NCBI GenBank assembly: GCA_027943335.1
Contig: BSBK01002089.1
Coordinates: 953,001-1,017,000 of the forward strand
Direction of reading: 5' to 3'
DNA: 64,000 nucleotides
Source of the DNA: Chamaecyparis obtusa
Lineage: Eukaryota; Streptophyta; Pinopsida; Cupressales; Cupressaceae
Positions 50,141 through 61,540 of the stretch are shown here, piece after piece. The notes below the pieces were generated by a model that was not told the origin of the DNA, made no database searches, and saw only the letters and a program-made list of their open reading frames with translations. Within the stretch, counting starts at the first letter, position 1; each line of letters starts with the position of its first letter. Position numbers and translations under genes: made by a program.

Positions 50141-51110
50141 ATGTCTACCCTAATTCTAGAAATCAAATTAAATAGCTCTAACTATCATCAATGGAAAACA
50201 CATTTCTTTTATATTTCATTTTAAACATTTACTCCAAGTTTCTATAGATGCCTCTATTGAACTAGGTGTCACTGCTTCTCATACAGACATAGATGCATGG
50301 CAAGTTAAAAATGAAGAAGCCCTTGGATTAATTGGTCTTTCGATTATTCTTGATTTATACATCGTAATTGGACATTGCACAAAAGCCCATCAAGCATGGA
50401 CCATTCTATAACAAACCTATGATAGCTCCACCGAATCACATAAGATTCAACTCCAAGATAACTTGGAAGATCTCAAGTATATTGAATTTAAATCCATGGA
50501 TAAACGTTTACTTAACTTTGATGCTATTAAAACTCAATTAAGTGGCGTGACTATTACTTTTACTAATATTCTCAATAAGTGTCTTCCTAAATAATTTTAT
50601 TAATTTATTACTAACATTCATTCGCAACTTGCTATTCCTACTTTAGCTCCTCAGTTAACTTATGGCATATTTCAAAATATTTTACGTCAAGAGGAAGCTA
50701 AGTTATTGCAATTTGGTTCTCTTAGATCTTTTGAACATGATTTTGTGTCTAAGCATAAAAATGAAAATAATAGATCTCATAATCATAATTCTTCTCATAA
50801 TAATCAGAATTCTTGTAATAAAAATTATTATCATCATAACAATAATAATCCTCATAACAATAATAATAATCATAATAACAATTGATTTAATTCTTGGCCC
50901 TCATATAACAATAATGCTAATCACAATAATAATAATTATAATAATCAACAAAATACTCCTAATAAGAAACCACACTGTACTTATTGTAGCAGAGATGGTC
51001 ACCTAACTAATACTTTTTTTAAAAAGCAAAATGATAAGAAGCCTATGAATAACAATAATCAAAATAATTTTAAATCTCAAGGTAATCAATCTCGTCGTGC
51101 TTTTATTGCG
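50141..51110 (+). pseudogene. Copia D gag, Asn/His-rich
   Basis: Starts MSTLILEIKLNSSNYHQWKT at 50141, the usual Copia Gag opening. A frameshift falls near 50220 and stops at 50409 and 50593. The central part reads KAHQAWTIL and EDLKYIEFKSMDKRLLNF. After about 50750 comes a long Asn/His-rich stretch coded by AAT, AAC and CAT triplets. Then comes a zinc knuckle CTYCSRDGHLTNTF in which the last Cys is Phe. The Asn-rich linker is unusual for plant Gag and probably grew by triplet expansion. Confidence 0.75.
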
Positions 51111-54100
51111 TGTTTTAAAGCTTCTCATGCATTAGAATGGATTATTGATAGTGGGGATTCTCACCATGTTACATATCATAGATAAGTGTTTGATTATTTG
51201 CAACTTGATAAAACAAATATTCCTAGATTCAATTAGCTAATAATCATAGTTGCAAAGTTGATTGATTTTGTGATGTTAATGTTCCAAATAGAAAATTAAA
51301 TAATGTTCTTTGTGTTCCTGAGTTTAAATCCAATCTCCTCTTAGTTTCTCAGTTATGTCAAGATTACAAAGTTGAATTTCATAAGGACATGTGTTACATT
51401 ATTAAATCCTAAGAATGATCATGTTGTTGCTAATGCTAAGTTGGATCATGATAATTTGTTTAAGTTTTATGAGTTTGCCTCATCAAGGTACTCTTTGAAA
51501 TTTAATATTGATTTCAATGTATGGCATAGAAGGCTCAGCCATTTGAATTCTAATTATATTTCTAGATTTCTTAAATATAACATGGTCGAAGGATTACCAC
51601 ATATTGTTCCATCTAAAATTACATGCACATGGTGCATGAGTGGCAAAATGAAAAGGGAGCCCTTTCCTCATGGTACTTCATGGAGGGCATCTCATAAGTT
51701 ATATTTGATTCATAGTGAACTTTTGGGATGAATTGAGAACACCTTCATTCAAGGTTCGAAGTATGCTCTTACCTTTGTTGATGACTTTACTAGAAGAATT
51801 TGGATCTATTTCTTGCATAATAAAGATCAAGTTCTTGATACATTATCTGAATTTCATATATTTGTGGAAATGAAATCAGGTTCTAAGCTTCAAATTCTTA
51901 TAGTTTAGATAATTGTACTGAATATGTTAAAAATACATTTGTTTGTTATTTGAGATCTTTTGGTATAAAAAATCATCTTACTGTCCCTTTTATACCAAAA
52001 CAAAATGGTGTGGTAGAAAGGAAGCATAGAACTATTATGGAAATGGCTAGATGTATGTTACATGCAAAAAATATTCCTTACAAGTTATGGGCTGAAGCAA
52101 TGACTTGTGCCACTTATATTCTTAATAGAACTCCTACTAAAGCTTTGCAAGATATAACTCCCGATGAAGCGTGGTCTAGTAGAAAACCAAATTTACATCA
52201 TTTGAGAATTTTTGGATCTATTGCTTATGTTCACACACTCAAACAAAAAAGGCACAAACTTGATTCTAAATCTTCTCCATTTATTTTTGTTGGGTATGAT
52301 GAATTTACTAAAGGTTACTAAGTTTATGATCCTACTACTAACAAGGTACATATTGCAAGAGATGTTTGCATTGAAGAAAATGAAGTCCATGATTGCTCCA
52401 AGGTCAAAAATGATAAATTTAAAGGAGGCACAATTGAGATTGTGGAGGACCAACCTCCTATTCTAAACCCTACTCCTAATACTTCTATTTCTATTCCTAC
52501 TTGTAATACTAATGATGATGATGATGATGGTAATAATATATCTACTCCTCATAGTGATAATGTTGATCACGATGATAATGATACTCCTCATAGTGATATT
52601 TCTATTACTTCTAAGAGAAATCTTAAATGGTTTAAAGATTTACTTAATGAAGGTGATGATTATATTGCTAGAATGGCTGGTCTTAGACCTAGGAGAGTTA
52701 GTTATTGTAATTATTCTTTAATGTCTTCTCTTATGATCTCTAATGATCCTCAAACCTTTTGTCAAGCTAAAAATCAACCTCATTAGTAAAATGCTATGCA
52801 AGAGGAATATGACACTTTAATTTCTAATAATACTTGGGATTTAGTTTATTTACCTCATGATAAAAATCTAGTTTCATGCAAACGGTTATATAAAACTAAG
52901 TTGAATGCCAATAATGAAATTAGTAAGTTTAAAGCTAGGTTAGTAGCAAGAGGTTTCTCTCAAATTGAAGGTTTAGACTATAATGAGAGCTTTTACCCTG
53001 TTGTAAAAATGCCTACCATTAAAGTTATTTTTGCTTTTGCTTTTAAAATGAAATGGCCTATTCACCAAATGGATGTTAAAAGTGCTTTCTTAAATGGTGA
53101 TTTTCATGAAGAAATCTATATGTCCCAACCTCCTAGTTTTATTAAAGAAGGTCATGAACATCTAGTATGCAAACTAAATAAATCTATTTATGGTTTAAAG
53201 CAGTCTCCTAAAAAGTTGTATTTCAAAATTAATGTTTTCTTCATTTCTCAAGGTTTTGAAAGCACTAAAAACAATCTTAACTTGTATATCAAGCATAGTG
53301 AAGATGACATTATTATTATCATTATTTATGTTGATGATTTGATTCTTACTTCTATTTCTAACCATTTAATTTCTGATATTATGTTCCAAATTTTAACCAA
53401 AAAAATTAAATGACTGATTTAGGACTTTTATATTATTTCCTAGGAATGCGAATTTTGAAAACCCCTAAGGGTATTTTTATTTCTCAAAGTAAATATGCTA
53501 AATATCTTCTAGATAGATTTCATATGAATGATGCTAACCATGTTTTAATTCCATGTGAATTAAGAACTAAGTTAATGATAGATATGGAATCTCCATTTAT
53601 AGATGCTACTCCTTATAGACAACTCGTATGTAGTTTAAATTATCTAACTATCACTAGACCTGATATATATTTTAGTGTTGGTTAAGTTTCAATATTCATG
53701 TCCAAACCTCAAGAAAAACACTTCAAAATTGCTAAAATAATATTACGATACATTAAAGGTACTATTAACTTAGGATTATTTTATGATGCAAACTCTGATT
53801 TTCCTTTAAAAGGTTTTACTAATTTAGATTTAGGTGGAGACCCCAATGATGGGAAATCTACTTGTGGGTATTATTTTTCTCTTGGTTCAGGTGCTATATC
53901 TTGGAAAAGTAAAAAAAGATCAATATGTTTCTCTATCTTCTATTGATGTTGAATACAAAAGTTGTACTCATGCCTCTAAAGATGCTTTATAGCTTAGAAT
54001 AATAATTGAAGATTTGGGTCTACCTCAACAAGAACCTACACCTTTATATTGTGACAATCAAAGTGGAGTAGCCTTGGCAAAGAATTTGGTTTACCATGAA

Positions 54101-54316
54101 AATTCAAAGAACATTTCTCTCCACCACCAATTCATTATAAAGAAAATTAAAGAAAAGAAAGTGTCCCTCATCTATTGCAAGGGTGAAGATAAAGTTGCAA
54201 ATGTTTTTACAACGCCTCTTTCTAGAGAAAAAAATGAATTTTATTGCAAAAATTTGGGTTTGATACCCATTGATCTAATCACCCTGGGGCAAGTAAAGAT
54301 TAAAGGGGGGTGTTAG
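51111..54316 (+). pseudogene. Copia D pol
   Basis: Protease WIIDSGDSHHVT near 51139. Integrase finger is WHRRLSHLN with CTWCMSGKMK; core is HSELLG (Asp changed to Glu) and KQNGVVERKHRTIMEMA with the catalytic Glu. The middle part with the second Asp is frameshifted (51890-51950). RT runs from 52796 with HQMDVKSAFLNGDF and IIYVDDLILT; frameshift or stops at 53411 and 53683. RNase H is GGDPNDGKSTCGYYF and YCDNQSGVALAKN. The natural stop TAG is 54314-54316, inside the LTR (TGTTAG), so the pol end overlaps the LTR by six bases. Confidence 0.85.
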
Positions 54317-54960
54317 AATTTAGTAATCTTGCCTTGGCTATTTTTATTTAATTTGAAGATAAACCAAAGTATCCTCCTTTTATTTATTTTAGGATATTCC
54401 TATAGGAATCTCTACATGTAATTTTGTCCTCTAGGCCAAGTGGGAGGACAACTCATATATTGTAATTCCTTTAATAAGGATATTAGTTTTCTCCTCCTTA
54501 TGAGTATCCTCACACTTGGAACACACTTAGTATGAATGTGGCACTCATACACATCGGAGTTACATGAAAACTCCTCCACTCATCTCTTCTTAAGAGATGC
54601 TTCTCCAAACACTTGACACAATTTTCTCACATTTCCTACACATAATTTTCTCTCATCTTGACATATTAGTTCTCTCAGTATTGTATTGATCTTTTTGCTC
54701 ATATTCTATCTCTTTCTTTAGGCTTTTCTTACCTCATTCATAATACACAAAGGGTTTTTTCTTGAAGATAAACTTCTTCTTTTCTTTTCCCCTTTCAAAA
54801 ATCTCTTGGCTCTTTATTGGGATTCTTGGAGTATTCTCATGTTTTGGTGATTGATCTTGCAACTTTATCTCATATTTGGCTTATGGTAAACTCCTTCTTG
54901 CACTTTACTTTTTTTAATTATTTTCGTGAACTTATTTTTATTCTTTTAATACTTCTAATA
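54311..54960 (+). repeat. Copia D 3' LTR
   Basis: 650 bp, TGTTAGAATTTAG...CTTCTAATA, the final CA having become TA. Preceded by the purine run AAAGGGGGG. Confidence 0.85.
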
Positions 54961-55700
54961 GATGTGGAGATGCAGGAAATGTTGAGAAGGGGGATTAATA
55001 TTTGAATCTTTATTTTTGTTTTGAGTTTTATGTGTGATGTATGACATGATAATTGGGTTATAAAACACCTCATAAAATAACCAATAGTTTATTTAAGGTT
55101 GAGGGATGCCTTGATGAAGGTGGAAAATAATCTTAGGATTCTTACTACCCAAAAAATGAATCATATTAACTTGATTAGGTTTGTTTTTGTTACAAATTTC
55201 ATCTCTAGAAGGGAGAGCCCCAAGGAAAGTGGTAATAAAGACATCCTTTGAATCTACACTATTATCTTAAGGGGGACAAAATTTAAGAGAGGGATTAACA
55301 ATATTCATCAGTGCTTCATCTCCATAAGGGATGCCATTTAGGTAGACCAAAGTGATATTAATAAAGGTGTTTATAATACAATTATCTTCCTCCAAAATAT
55401 CCACATAGGGGAGATATAGTTTAGAAGGAGAAATATCATTCCTCAAGAACTTATTTTTGGAACAAGTTTTGATTTAATCTCTTCTTCTACCGAAACATCC
55501 TCATGTGTGGGATCAATGTTGGGATATGGTAGATTATAGTTATGAATAAAAGGAAGAAAAATTTATCATCGTATGAATGAAAGGGAACATCTTCAAAATC
55601 TTCAATAAAACATGAAATTGAACTAGAAAAAGAAGACAATAACTTCATTCATGAGATGCACTATAATCAAATAAGCTATACATAAATTATATCAATTAAA
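54961..55700 (-). pseudogene. Gypsy-like coding remnant
   Basis: On the minus strand one frame gives about 118 codons with a single stop: YVDILEEDNCIINT, then GIPYGDEALMNIVN, then VDSKDVFITTFLGALPSRDE. Upstream another frame reads IEDFEDVPFHSYDDKFF. The style is that of the spacer regions around the protease in plant gypsy polyproteins, and the 47.2-47.9-kb fragment has the same strand. I infer one gypsy copy split by Copia D, but I cannot place this piece in the polyprotein order with certainty. Confidence 0.35.
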
Positions 55701-57505
55701 ATACATACAAATCAAATTAAGATACATGAAATGTAGAGAAAATGTAGGGAAAGAAACATTTTTGTGTTTTACATGAATTGTAAAATTAAACTAGTTCACT
55801 AGATAAATGAAATATATCAATGATATGATACATAATATGGGTTAATAAAATGCATACAAATCAATCTAGATGTCCAAGTGGGAATTAAGATGTAAGGTGT
55901 TCGGTTCACAAGAATGTAAGGTGGGATATATTTTTTGTTAGGATGCATGGGAAAACTAGGAAACAATGGACATATCTCCTCTTACATTTAGAGGAAGATG
56001 ATCCTCTAGGCCTCAATAGGGATGAAGCACTAGGTTTATATAATGATCCTTTGTTGTAAGAGACTATGAATATTCAAATGTAATTGAAATGTTTTAGGTG
56101 TAGGACTATATAGGGATGAAAGATGAGTTTCTTCATGCATAAAAAAATCTTGAATTATCATGCAAATATCAGAAATAGAAACCAAAATGAGAGACAATAA
56201 CACATGCATAAAATTTTTTAAGTAGAGATTGGGGGATTTATGGAAACTTAGTCACCCTATTAATTGGAATAGCGCGAGTGACCTTGTTCCCTATAGTTTC
56301 TAGTGAATTGAGGTTTCCTAATTCAGACCTCAATTTTGGATTCAACCTTGAAATATAAATTAAATATTGTAAAAAGTAAAACATTTTGATGTATAATATA
56401 GGTTATATCTAAGAATAAAATTTTATTATGCCTTGATGACTCAATACTCTTTCAACATGATCATAAGTGTTAATTCAATAATTTGAATCCGCAAAAATGT
56501 AGAAGGAAATCTTAAAATACATGTTTGCATGAGGGTTATTGAGTCTTGTGGTAAAGAAGAATATGGTGGCACAACATGCCTTTAATGCTTGAGAACTTTA
56601 ATACTTGGGCACTTGAATGTAGATGGATGCTTTCTTGATTAATTTCATTCATAAATGTTTGGATGATTATGGATATTAAAATTAATGCGGGAGACCAGAC
56701 AAGCTAAAATGGGGCCTAGGAAAGAAAGACATTGCACAAGGATGCAATTTACAATACTACACATGCATGTAGCATAAGGGAAATGCCGTTAGTTTTAAAT
56801 AATCATTTTTATTTTGTGACATGTATGTTTATAAACTATTTTATTCATCCTTCGATCTAGTATAGAATAACATTGACCTTGAAATCCAACAAATTAAATT
56901 AAAGTTGGTTTTAAGCACCACCTATCATTTTAAGCTTTTAAATATTAGAAATAAGCTTGAGTTAAATTCAATAGTTTGAATAATATTAGTTTAGATCAAC
57001 AAAGAAGAAGTTTAGAGCTATACACAAAGCTAGGTTCATTGTCTTAGAAACAATGTTTAAAGTTGCATAGGTGATTAAATGTGAAGAATAATTAAATTTT
57101 AAAGTATAAATTTTACATCTAGAATCTATCAAAATAGTATAAAAAAAATATTGGTTAGCGTTTGTGGCATCTATTATACGACTTCTCCTTCATCATAATA
57201 GAAGTATTCAACATTTTAAATTTATGGAATTGATTAATTTATATTTATAATAATTATCAATTCCATCACTAACCCATATATTTGAAACTTAAAATATTTG
57301 ATTTAAAGTTCTTTGTATTAAATTTATGACACAAGTTAAAGTTTTAAGATACATCTATATTTAACATATCTATTATAATTTTCTATAAATATAAATACTC
57401 AGATAAAATTTATTTTTTATCAAAAAATAATTTTATTTTATCATTCTCCATTTATTTCTAATACATTTATATTTTTATTATATATATTTTAATTTAACTT
57501 TCAAA
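55701..57505. other. No gene seen
   Basis: Very AT-rich, stops in all frames, no domain or clear repeat ends. Could be the 5' part of the gypsy remnant. Confidence 0.4.
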
Positions 57506-57506
57506 T

Positions 57507-57605
57507 AAGTCATTCAGCTCAAATGGTGGGGAGCAGAGGCTTGAGGTTGTGGGTTACCCCATGATCTCGGATTTGAAACTCCCTCCGAATTTTCCCGAAT
57601 AAAAT
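57507..57605 (+). repeat. tRNA-derived SINE-like head
   Basis: AGCTCAAATGGTGGGGAGC (57516-57534) resembles a pol III A box. GGATTTGAAACTCC (57569-57582) resembles a B box (GGTTCGAAACTCC), 35 bases downstream as in plant SINEs. An AT-rich tail follows. Short and diverged. Confidence 0.5.
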
Positions 57606-58159
57606 ATTAAATTTATTAATATATAAACTTAAAATTTTAATATTTTTTAAATTTAAAATACAATTTAAAAGAAATTTTCCTCAATTTCACTTTGAGTATA
57701 AAGGTTACTAGTGTAAATAAATCTTCAAATATTACTAAGCAAGCATTGACACCCTAGCTCCAAGAACGAACTAACCAAACTATGAGATGGTTATCACCTC
57801 GCATTCATCATCTATGCCACGTTTTCAAAGGTTCCCCTATTTGAAGTTAATCCTGATACGAATGGCCTAATTTGAAGATTCGCTCTGCTGTAAAACTTTT
57901 GTAATCACGTTAATTTTCTATGTTCTTACATGCATCATGTAATTCTGAAAGGTTATGTTTTGAATTAATACGTATGAATGAGAGATATGTTTTTTATGAA
58001 ATAATTTTTGTCCTGGTTTTAAAATATCTATTGTTTACACAACTTAGATGTAGTAGATTAACAATTTCCTAATTTTTTTGGATAATCTGTTTTTGACCTC
58101 TCTTGAGCAAGACTAATTCCTTTCAGGAAGATAACAGCAGTACACACGTCATCATCATT

Positions 58160-58255
58160 GGGTAACCCTAGGTACATAGAACTAACTTCAATAATTATAT
58201 ACGAAGAATCCAATGCTTTAGCCAACTACACCACTCATTGACAGTAAAATTGTGA
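58160..58255 (-). repeat. Possible second tRNA-like/SINE fragment
   Basis: Minus-strand TGGTGTAGTTGGCTAAAGC (58215-58233) resembles a tRNA D-arm/A box. No good B box or full cloverleaf can be drawn, so it is not a tRNA gene. Confidence 0.3.
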
Positions 58256-58407
58256 TTTAGCCACATAAAAGTCAAGTCTTTTTTTGATAAAGAGTTGATG
58301 TATTGGAACTAATATCTAATATGTCGGGACAGAGTTTTATATTAAATAATGATTGTATAAAACTATTTTAGGTAAAAAGTTGGTGTATTCCAAATAACAT
58401 TTACATG

Positions 58408-58808
58408 TTGGAATTAATGTTTACGTGTTGGGTTTATAGAAAATAACTGATGAGCTGACTACTAAGTGCCCAATCAACTTAATCACAGAATATTAGATTG
58501 CTGAAAAAGCTATATAAACACCAGTATTCTATTTTCCATATATTGGAATTAATGTTTACACATTGGATTTATAGAAAATAACTGATGAGTTGACTATGAA
58601 GTGCCCAACAAACTTAATCACATAATATTAGATAGCTGAAAAAGCTATATAAACACCAGTATTCTATTTTCCATATATTGGAATTAATGTTTACGTGTTG
58701 AGTTTATAGAAAATAACTAATGAGTTGACTACAAGTGCCGAATAAACTTAAGCACAGAATATTACATAGCTGAAAAAGCTATATAAACACTAGTATTCTA
58801 TTTTCCAT
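58408..58808 (+). promoter_or_regulatory. Triplicated TATA-box promoter module
   Basis: Three head-to-tail copies of about 135 bp (58408-58542, 58543-58677, 58678-58808). Each begins TTGGAATTAATGTTTA and ends CTATTTTCCAT, and each has its own TATATAAA (58511, 58646, 58780) in the context GAAAAAGCTATATAAACACYAGTATTCT. Copies are about 90% identical. The third TATA lies 103 bases before the ATG of the small spliced gene, a normal plant promoter distance. The whole core promoter, not only an enhancer, is repeated. Confidence 0.75.
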
Positions 58809-58889
58809 TCAAGCTAAGAATTTCCTCTCAAGTCGATCATTTTTCACAATACAGTGGAAAGGTGTTCATAAAGGAAAGGAATTAGACTG

Positions 58890-59670
58890 ATGGCTTCAAC
58901 CAGGTTAAAATATACTTCATATCTTATCTCAATTGATTTATGGACTATCTTTTCAATTTTTTCCTATTTAAAATTTTTCCTTTCTTATAAAAATGAAAAG
59001 ATTTATTCTTTACAAAATTAGGGTAATACAGAAATATTTCTAATTCAATATTAATTTGTGACTTTTTCGGTTACAGTCAAGATACTCAGATCACGAATAA
59101 AAATAAACGTATGTCATCTTCCCACTATTATACTTTATAAAAAGTCTGTACACTGTTTTTAATTTGGCCACACTATTACAAAGAAGATGTTAAATCTTTT
59201 GATTTGGCCACTCTATTAGAACATGCATATTTCTTTATTTTGCATTTAAAATGTAGTAGAAATGTGGGATCTCTCATACTGTAAATGGCTATTAGTTTTT
59301 TAACAATAGAATATTTCATTCAATCGTTTATTTTTGGTCACTAGTAAGAAATCCAATTAACAAATCAAAGTATTTATTTGATAGAAATTACATCTTTTTC
59401 AGTTCAAAATGAAGATCAAGACGTTAGCAATCATAACCATTATCAAATAAGGAAGATCCCCGACATGCCAAAATCCATGAGAGATTATCTGAGGCTGGCA
59501 CGAATAAAAGGTTTGCACCTCTAGATTTGCATTGCATATTCATTCTTTCTTGCTTCTTAATTTGTATTGCATATTCTTTTTTATTTCCTTTTAATTGTAA
59601 TGTTTATTGGCCTGATACAGACAAGGTATACAAGAGATATCTAGAAGAACAAGCTGACATGCAGAAATAA
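58890..59670 (+). CDS. Four-exon small gene, predicted 67-residue basic protein, unknown function
   Basis: Predicted exons 58890-58903, 59077-59108, 59403-59510 and 59621-59670, joined by three GT-AG introns of 173, 294 and 110 bp. Donors are AG/GTTAAA, AC/GTATGT and AG/GTTTGC. Acceptors are TTACAG, TTTCAG and ATACAG after T-rich tracts. All phases agree, and the joined 204 bases are open from ATG to TAA. The start context GACTGATGGCT is good. The protein begins MASTSQDTQITNKNK, has an Asn/His/Gln-rich stretch (residues about 17-30), then a basic, probably helical half with IRKIPDMPKSMRDYLRLARI and YKRYLEEQADMQK. There is no signal peptide or membrane segment, so it should be cytosolic or nuclear. 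It sits just after the triple promoter. I do not recognise the family. No transcript evidence is available; one exon could be misplaced. Confidence 0.6.
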
Positions 59671-60060
59671 TGTACAACTGTAATTTCAGATATTGAGAAA
59701 CCTTCTCTTTACAAAATTTGGTGAAACTAGTCAGAACTACTATGCTGTGACTTTTATTTTATGATTTTATTTTGTATGTGGACTACTCTAGAAACTACTG
59801 TGAACTTTTTACAAATTTGTGGGTAAATGGATTTGGACTCCTATTTGATTTTGTGGGATATAAATATCAATTGTTTTCTACAAAGAATTTATTGTTGTGG
59901 TCAAAATTATGACAATTTGTCATAGTATATTGTATATTTTTACATACTTTTTACTATTATTTTAATATATTATTTTTGTCTAAAAATAATTTATATTTTA
60001 AGTTGGATAAATAAGGGATGAAAGAGCATATATAAAATATAAATTTGTAGGTAGAAAATG
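59671..60060. other. 3' flank of the small gene
   Basis: T-rich, with no canonical AATAAA close to the stop but several AT-rich plant-type signals. No other gene. Confidence 0.35.
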
Positions 60061-60069
60061 TGATCATCT

Positions 60070-60485
60070 TTCTTCTCCTACTTATTGTCTAGTTGTCTAT
60101 ATATTTTATGGTTTGCATTTTGCTAAGCACTCTCAAGACTCCAGTTCTAGAGAGTAGTATGATTTTATAAAAAAATTATTGTTTACAAAGTGACTTACTG
60201 AGAAATATAACCATAAGTTACTACAAAAAAAGTTCAGTAAATAGATTTACTGTTTTCATGATGTTTTAAATAATTTTTGCACCCTTTCATCCCAACAAAT
60301 GGTATTGGAATCTGTTCCTTCTCCAGTTCTAGAGATGTGTAAAAGAGGTATATGATTTTATGTAGTGTTATATTGAAGAATATAATCATAGGTTATTATA
60401 ATAACAGTTCATTCAATGGATATAATATTTTTATGAGGTTTAAAATAATTAATGCACCCTTTCATTCCAACAAATGGTCTTGGAA
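60070..60485 (+). repeat. LTR end of the block X family, with a duplicated end and PBS
   Basis: 60070-60297 resembles 400-600 of block X and ends CCCAACA, followed by AA and TGGTATTGGAATC (PBS-like). A second, similar end TTCCAACA with AATGGTCTTGG follows at 60465-60485, about 175 bp later. The terminal part of the LTR together with its PBS is therefore duplicated. Confidence 0.55.
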
Positions 60486-60509
60486 CATGTTGCTTCTCCA
60501 TCTGTATTG

Positions 60510-60686
60510 ATGGCTAGCATTTTCTCCAAGGTCTTTGAAGTTGATATTCTAGAATCTTTTCTTTTGAATTTATCAAAGTTGCTAAGGAACTTTCTTGTTG
60601 GAAAATTTTGTACCAGTATTCCTAATATTAATAGTAACAGTAGAGGAATTTCTATGTCTAGTAGCTCAAAGGTCAAGTTAGGATAA
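60510..60686 (+). pseudogene. Short ORF after the PBS, possible gag start relic
   Basis: In-frame Met at 60510 gives MASIFSKVFEVDILESFLLN and about 59 codons ending in a Ser-rich stretch. Its place directly after the PBS fits a leader or Gag remnant of the block X element. No domain recognised. Confidence 0.25.
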
Positions 60687-60879
60687 CCACTTGGTTGAAT
60701 AAATACTTTATGTTTTCCTTTTCTATTTTGTTGTGAATGTTCTAAGGTTCTTGGTGGGGATCCTTGGTTCTTGAGTTGGAATGAACTTTTTCTTCCTAAA
60801 TGGATTTCTTGTTTGAACCTAGTATATAGCTTCATGTTCTCTGTCTAGGTGCTTTTATTTGGGCTACTTTTGGAACAGT

Positions 60880-61540
60880 TTAGTGAAAGGAGTCTCATGA
60901 CTATTACCAATTCAATTTGGTAATTTAATTCTATTGAATAAATTATCCAATCCTTAAAATATATAGCAACACTAGAGTGAAAAAAGACTCATGCTATTGC
61001 CAATTCATTTGATAAATTTAATGCTATTAAATTAAATTACAGAATTTTTAAAATGTCTATTGTATGCTAGATTTTGTGTGTTGGTGGAAATGGATAAGGT
61101 ACTTCCCATGAGCTTACTTTATTAGAGAAGTTTGCTAGGCCAGTGTAGGTTATTGAATTTTAAAATTCTCCTATTGTATGCAATCATTGTAGCAAAGTGG
61201 GTGTTACTATTGGCCACCAGACCATGAAGATTAACCATATGAAAGGAAGGAAAAAGAAAATGTGTTCTTCTAGGCACAATCCATAAGGGGGGAGAAATAT
61301 TCTTCCATCTTATAATAGCTTGCATTCTTCTGGTGTTTTGATGGACAAAAAATGGTGCTTGGAGGAGAAGGACAAGAAAAAAAGAGGTTAGGAGGAGCAT
61401 CAACCCCTTCCTTCTAGCGTAGAAAATCAGGAAGTTCAAAAAGTTGAAAGAAGAGTTGATTTTCATATGCCAAATATTATGATTGATAACAAAAAAAAGT
61501 TCCTGCCATAGCAGAGAACTCTTGGGAAGGGTAAAACATA
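60880..61540 (+). repeat. Second copy of the zinc-knuckle relic
   Basis: Matches 29310-29900. An ~95-bp piece (CAACACTAGAGTGAAAAAAG-type) is present twice at 60885-61060. The knuckle reads VCNHCSKVG...IGH and is further decayed. Same family as 29.3-30.9 kb. Confidence 0.55.

Larger units (their letters stand above)
47924..54960 (+). mobile_element. Copia element D, plus strand, 5'-truncated LTR
   Basis: PBS TGGTATTAGAGC at 47999-48010, a ~2.1-kb leader, gag, pol, polypurine tract at 54298-54310 and a 3' LTR at 54311-54960. Its family differs from both minus-strand Copia elements. Many frameshifts and stops suggest it is older than the array. It separates two gypsy-like minus-strand fragments. 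No target duplication can be tested because the left LTR is truncated. Confidence 0.85.

Noticed and set aside
50662..51006. 114-codon Ile-rich ORF resembling a membrane protein
   Set aside because: It is the shifted reading of the AAT/CAT-rich gag tract; the gag frame contains the zinc knuckle.
52512..52721. ORF beginning with a run of Met and rich in Ile/Leu
   Set aside because: Shadow frame of the GAT-repeat acidic region of Copia D pol.
58130..58175. Possible exon reading SSTHVIIIG after a CAG acceptor, like a dinucleotide-binding start
   Set aside because: Only ~12 codons, followed at once by a stop, with no partner exon found.
58160..58255. A tRNA gene on the minus strand
   Set aside because: D-arm-like sequence only; no acceptor pairing, anticodon arm or proper T-arm.
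60449..60835. 128-codon minus-strand ORF with a hydrophobic LLLLLILGIL segment
   Set aside because: Overlaps the LTR end and PBS on the plus strand and has no promoter or similarity; chance ORF is likelier.
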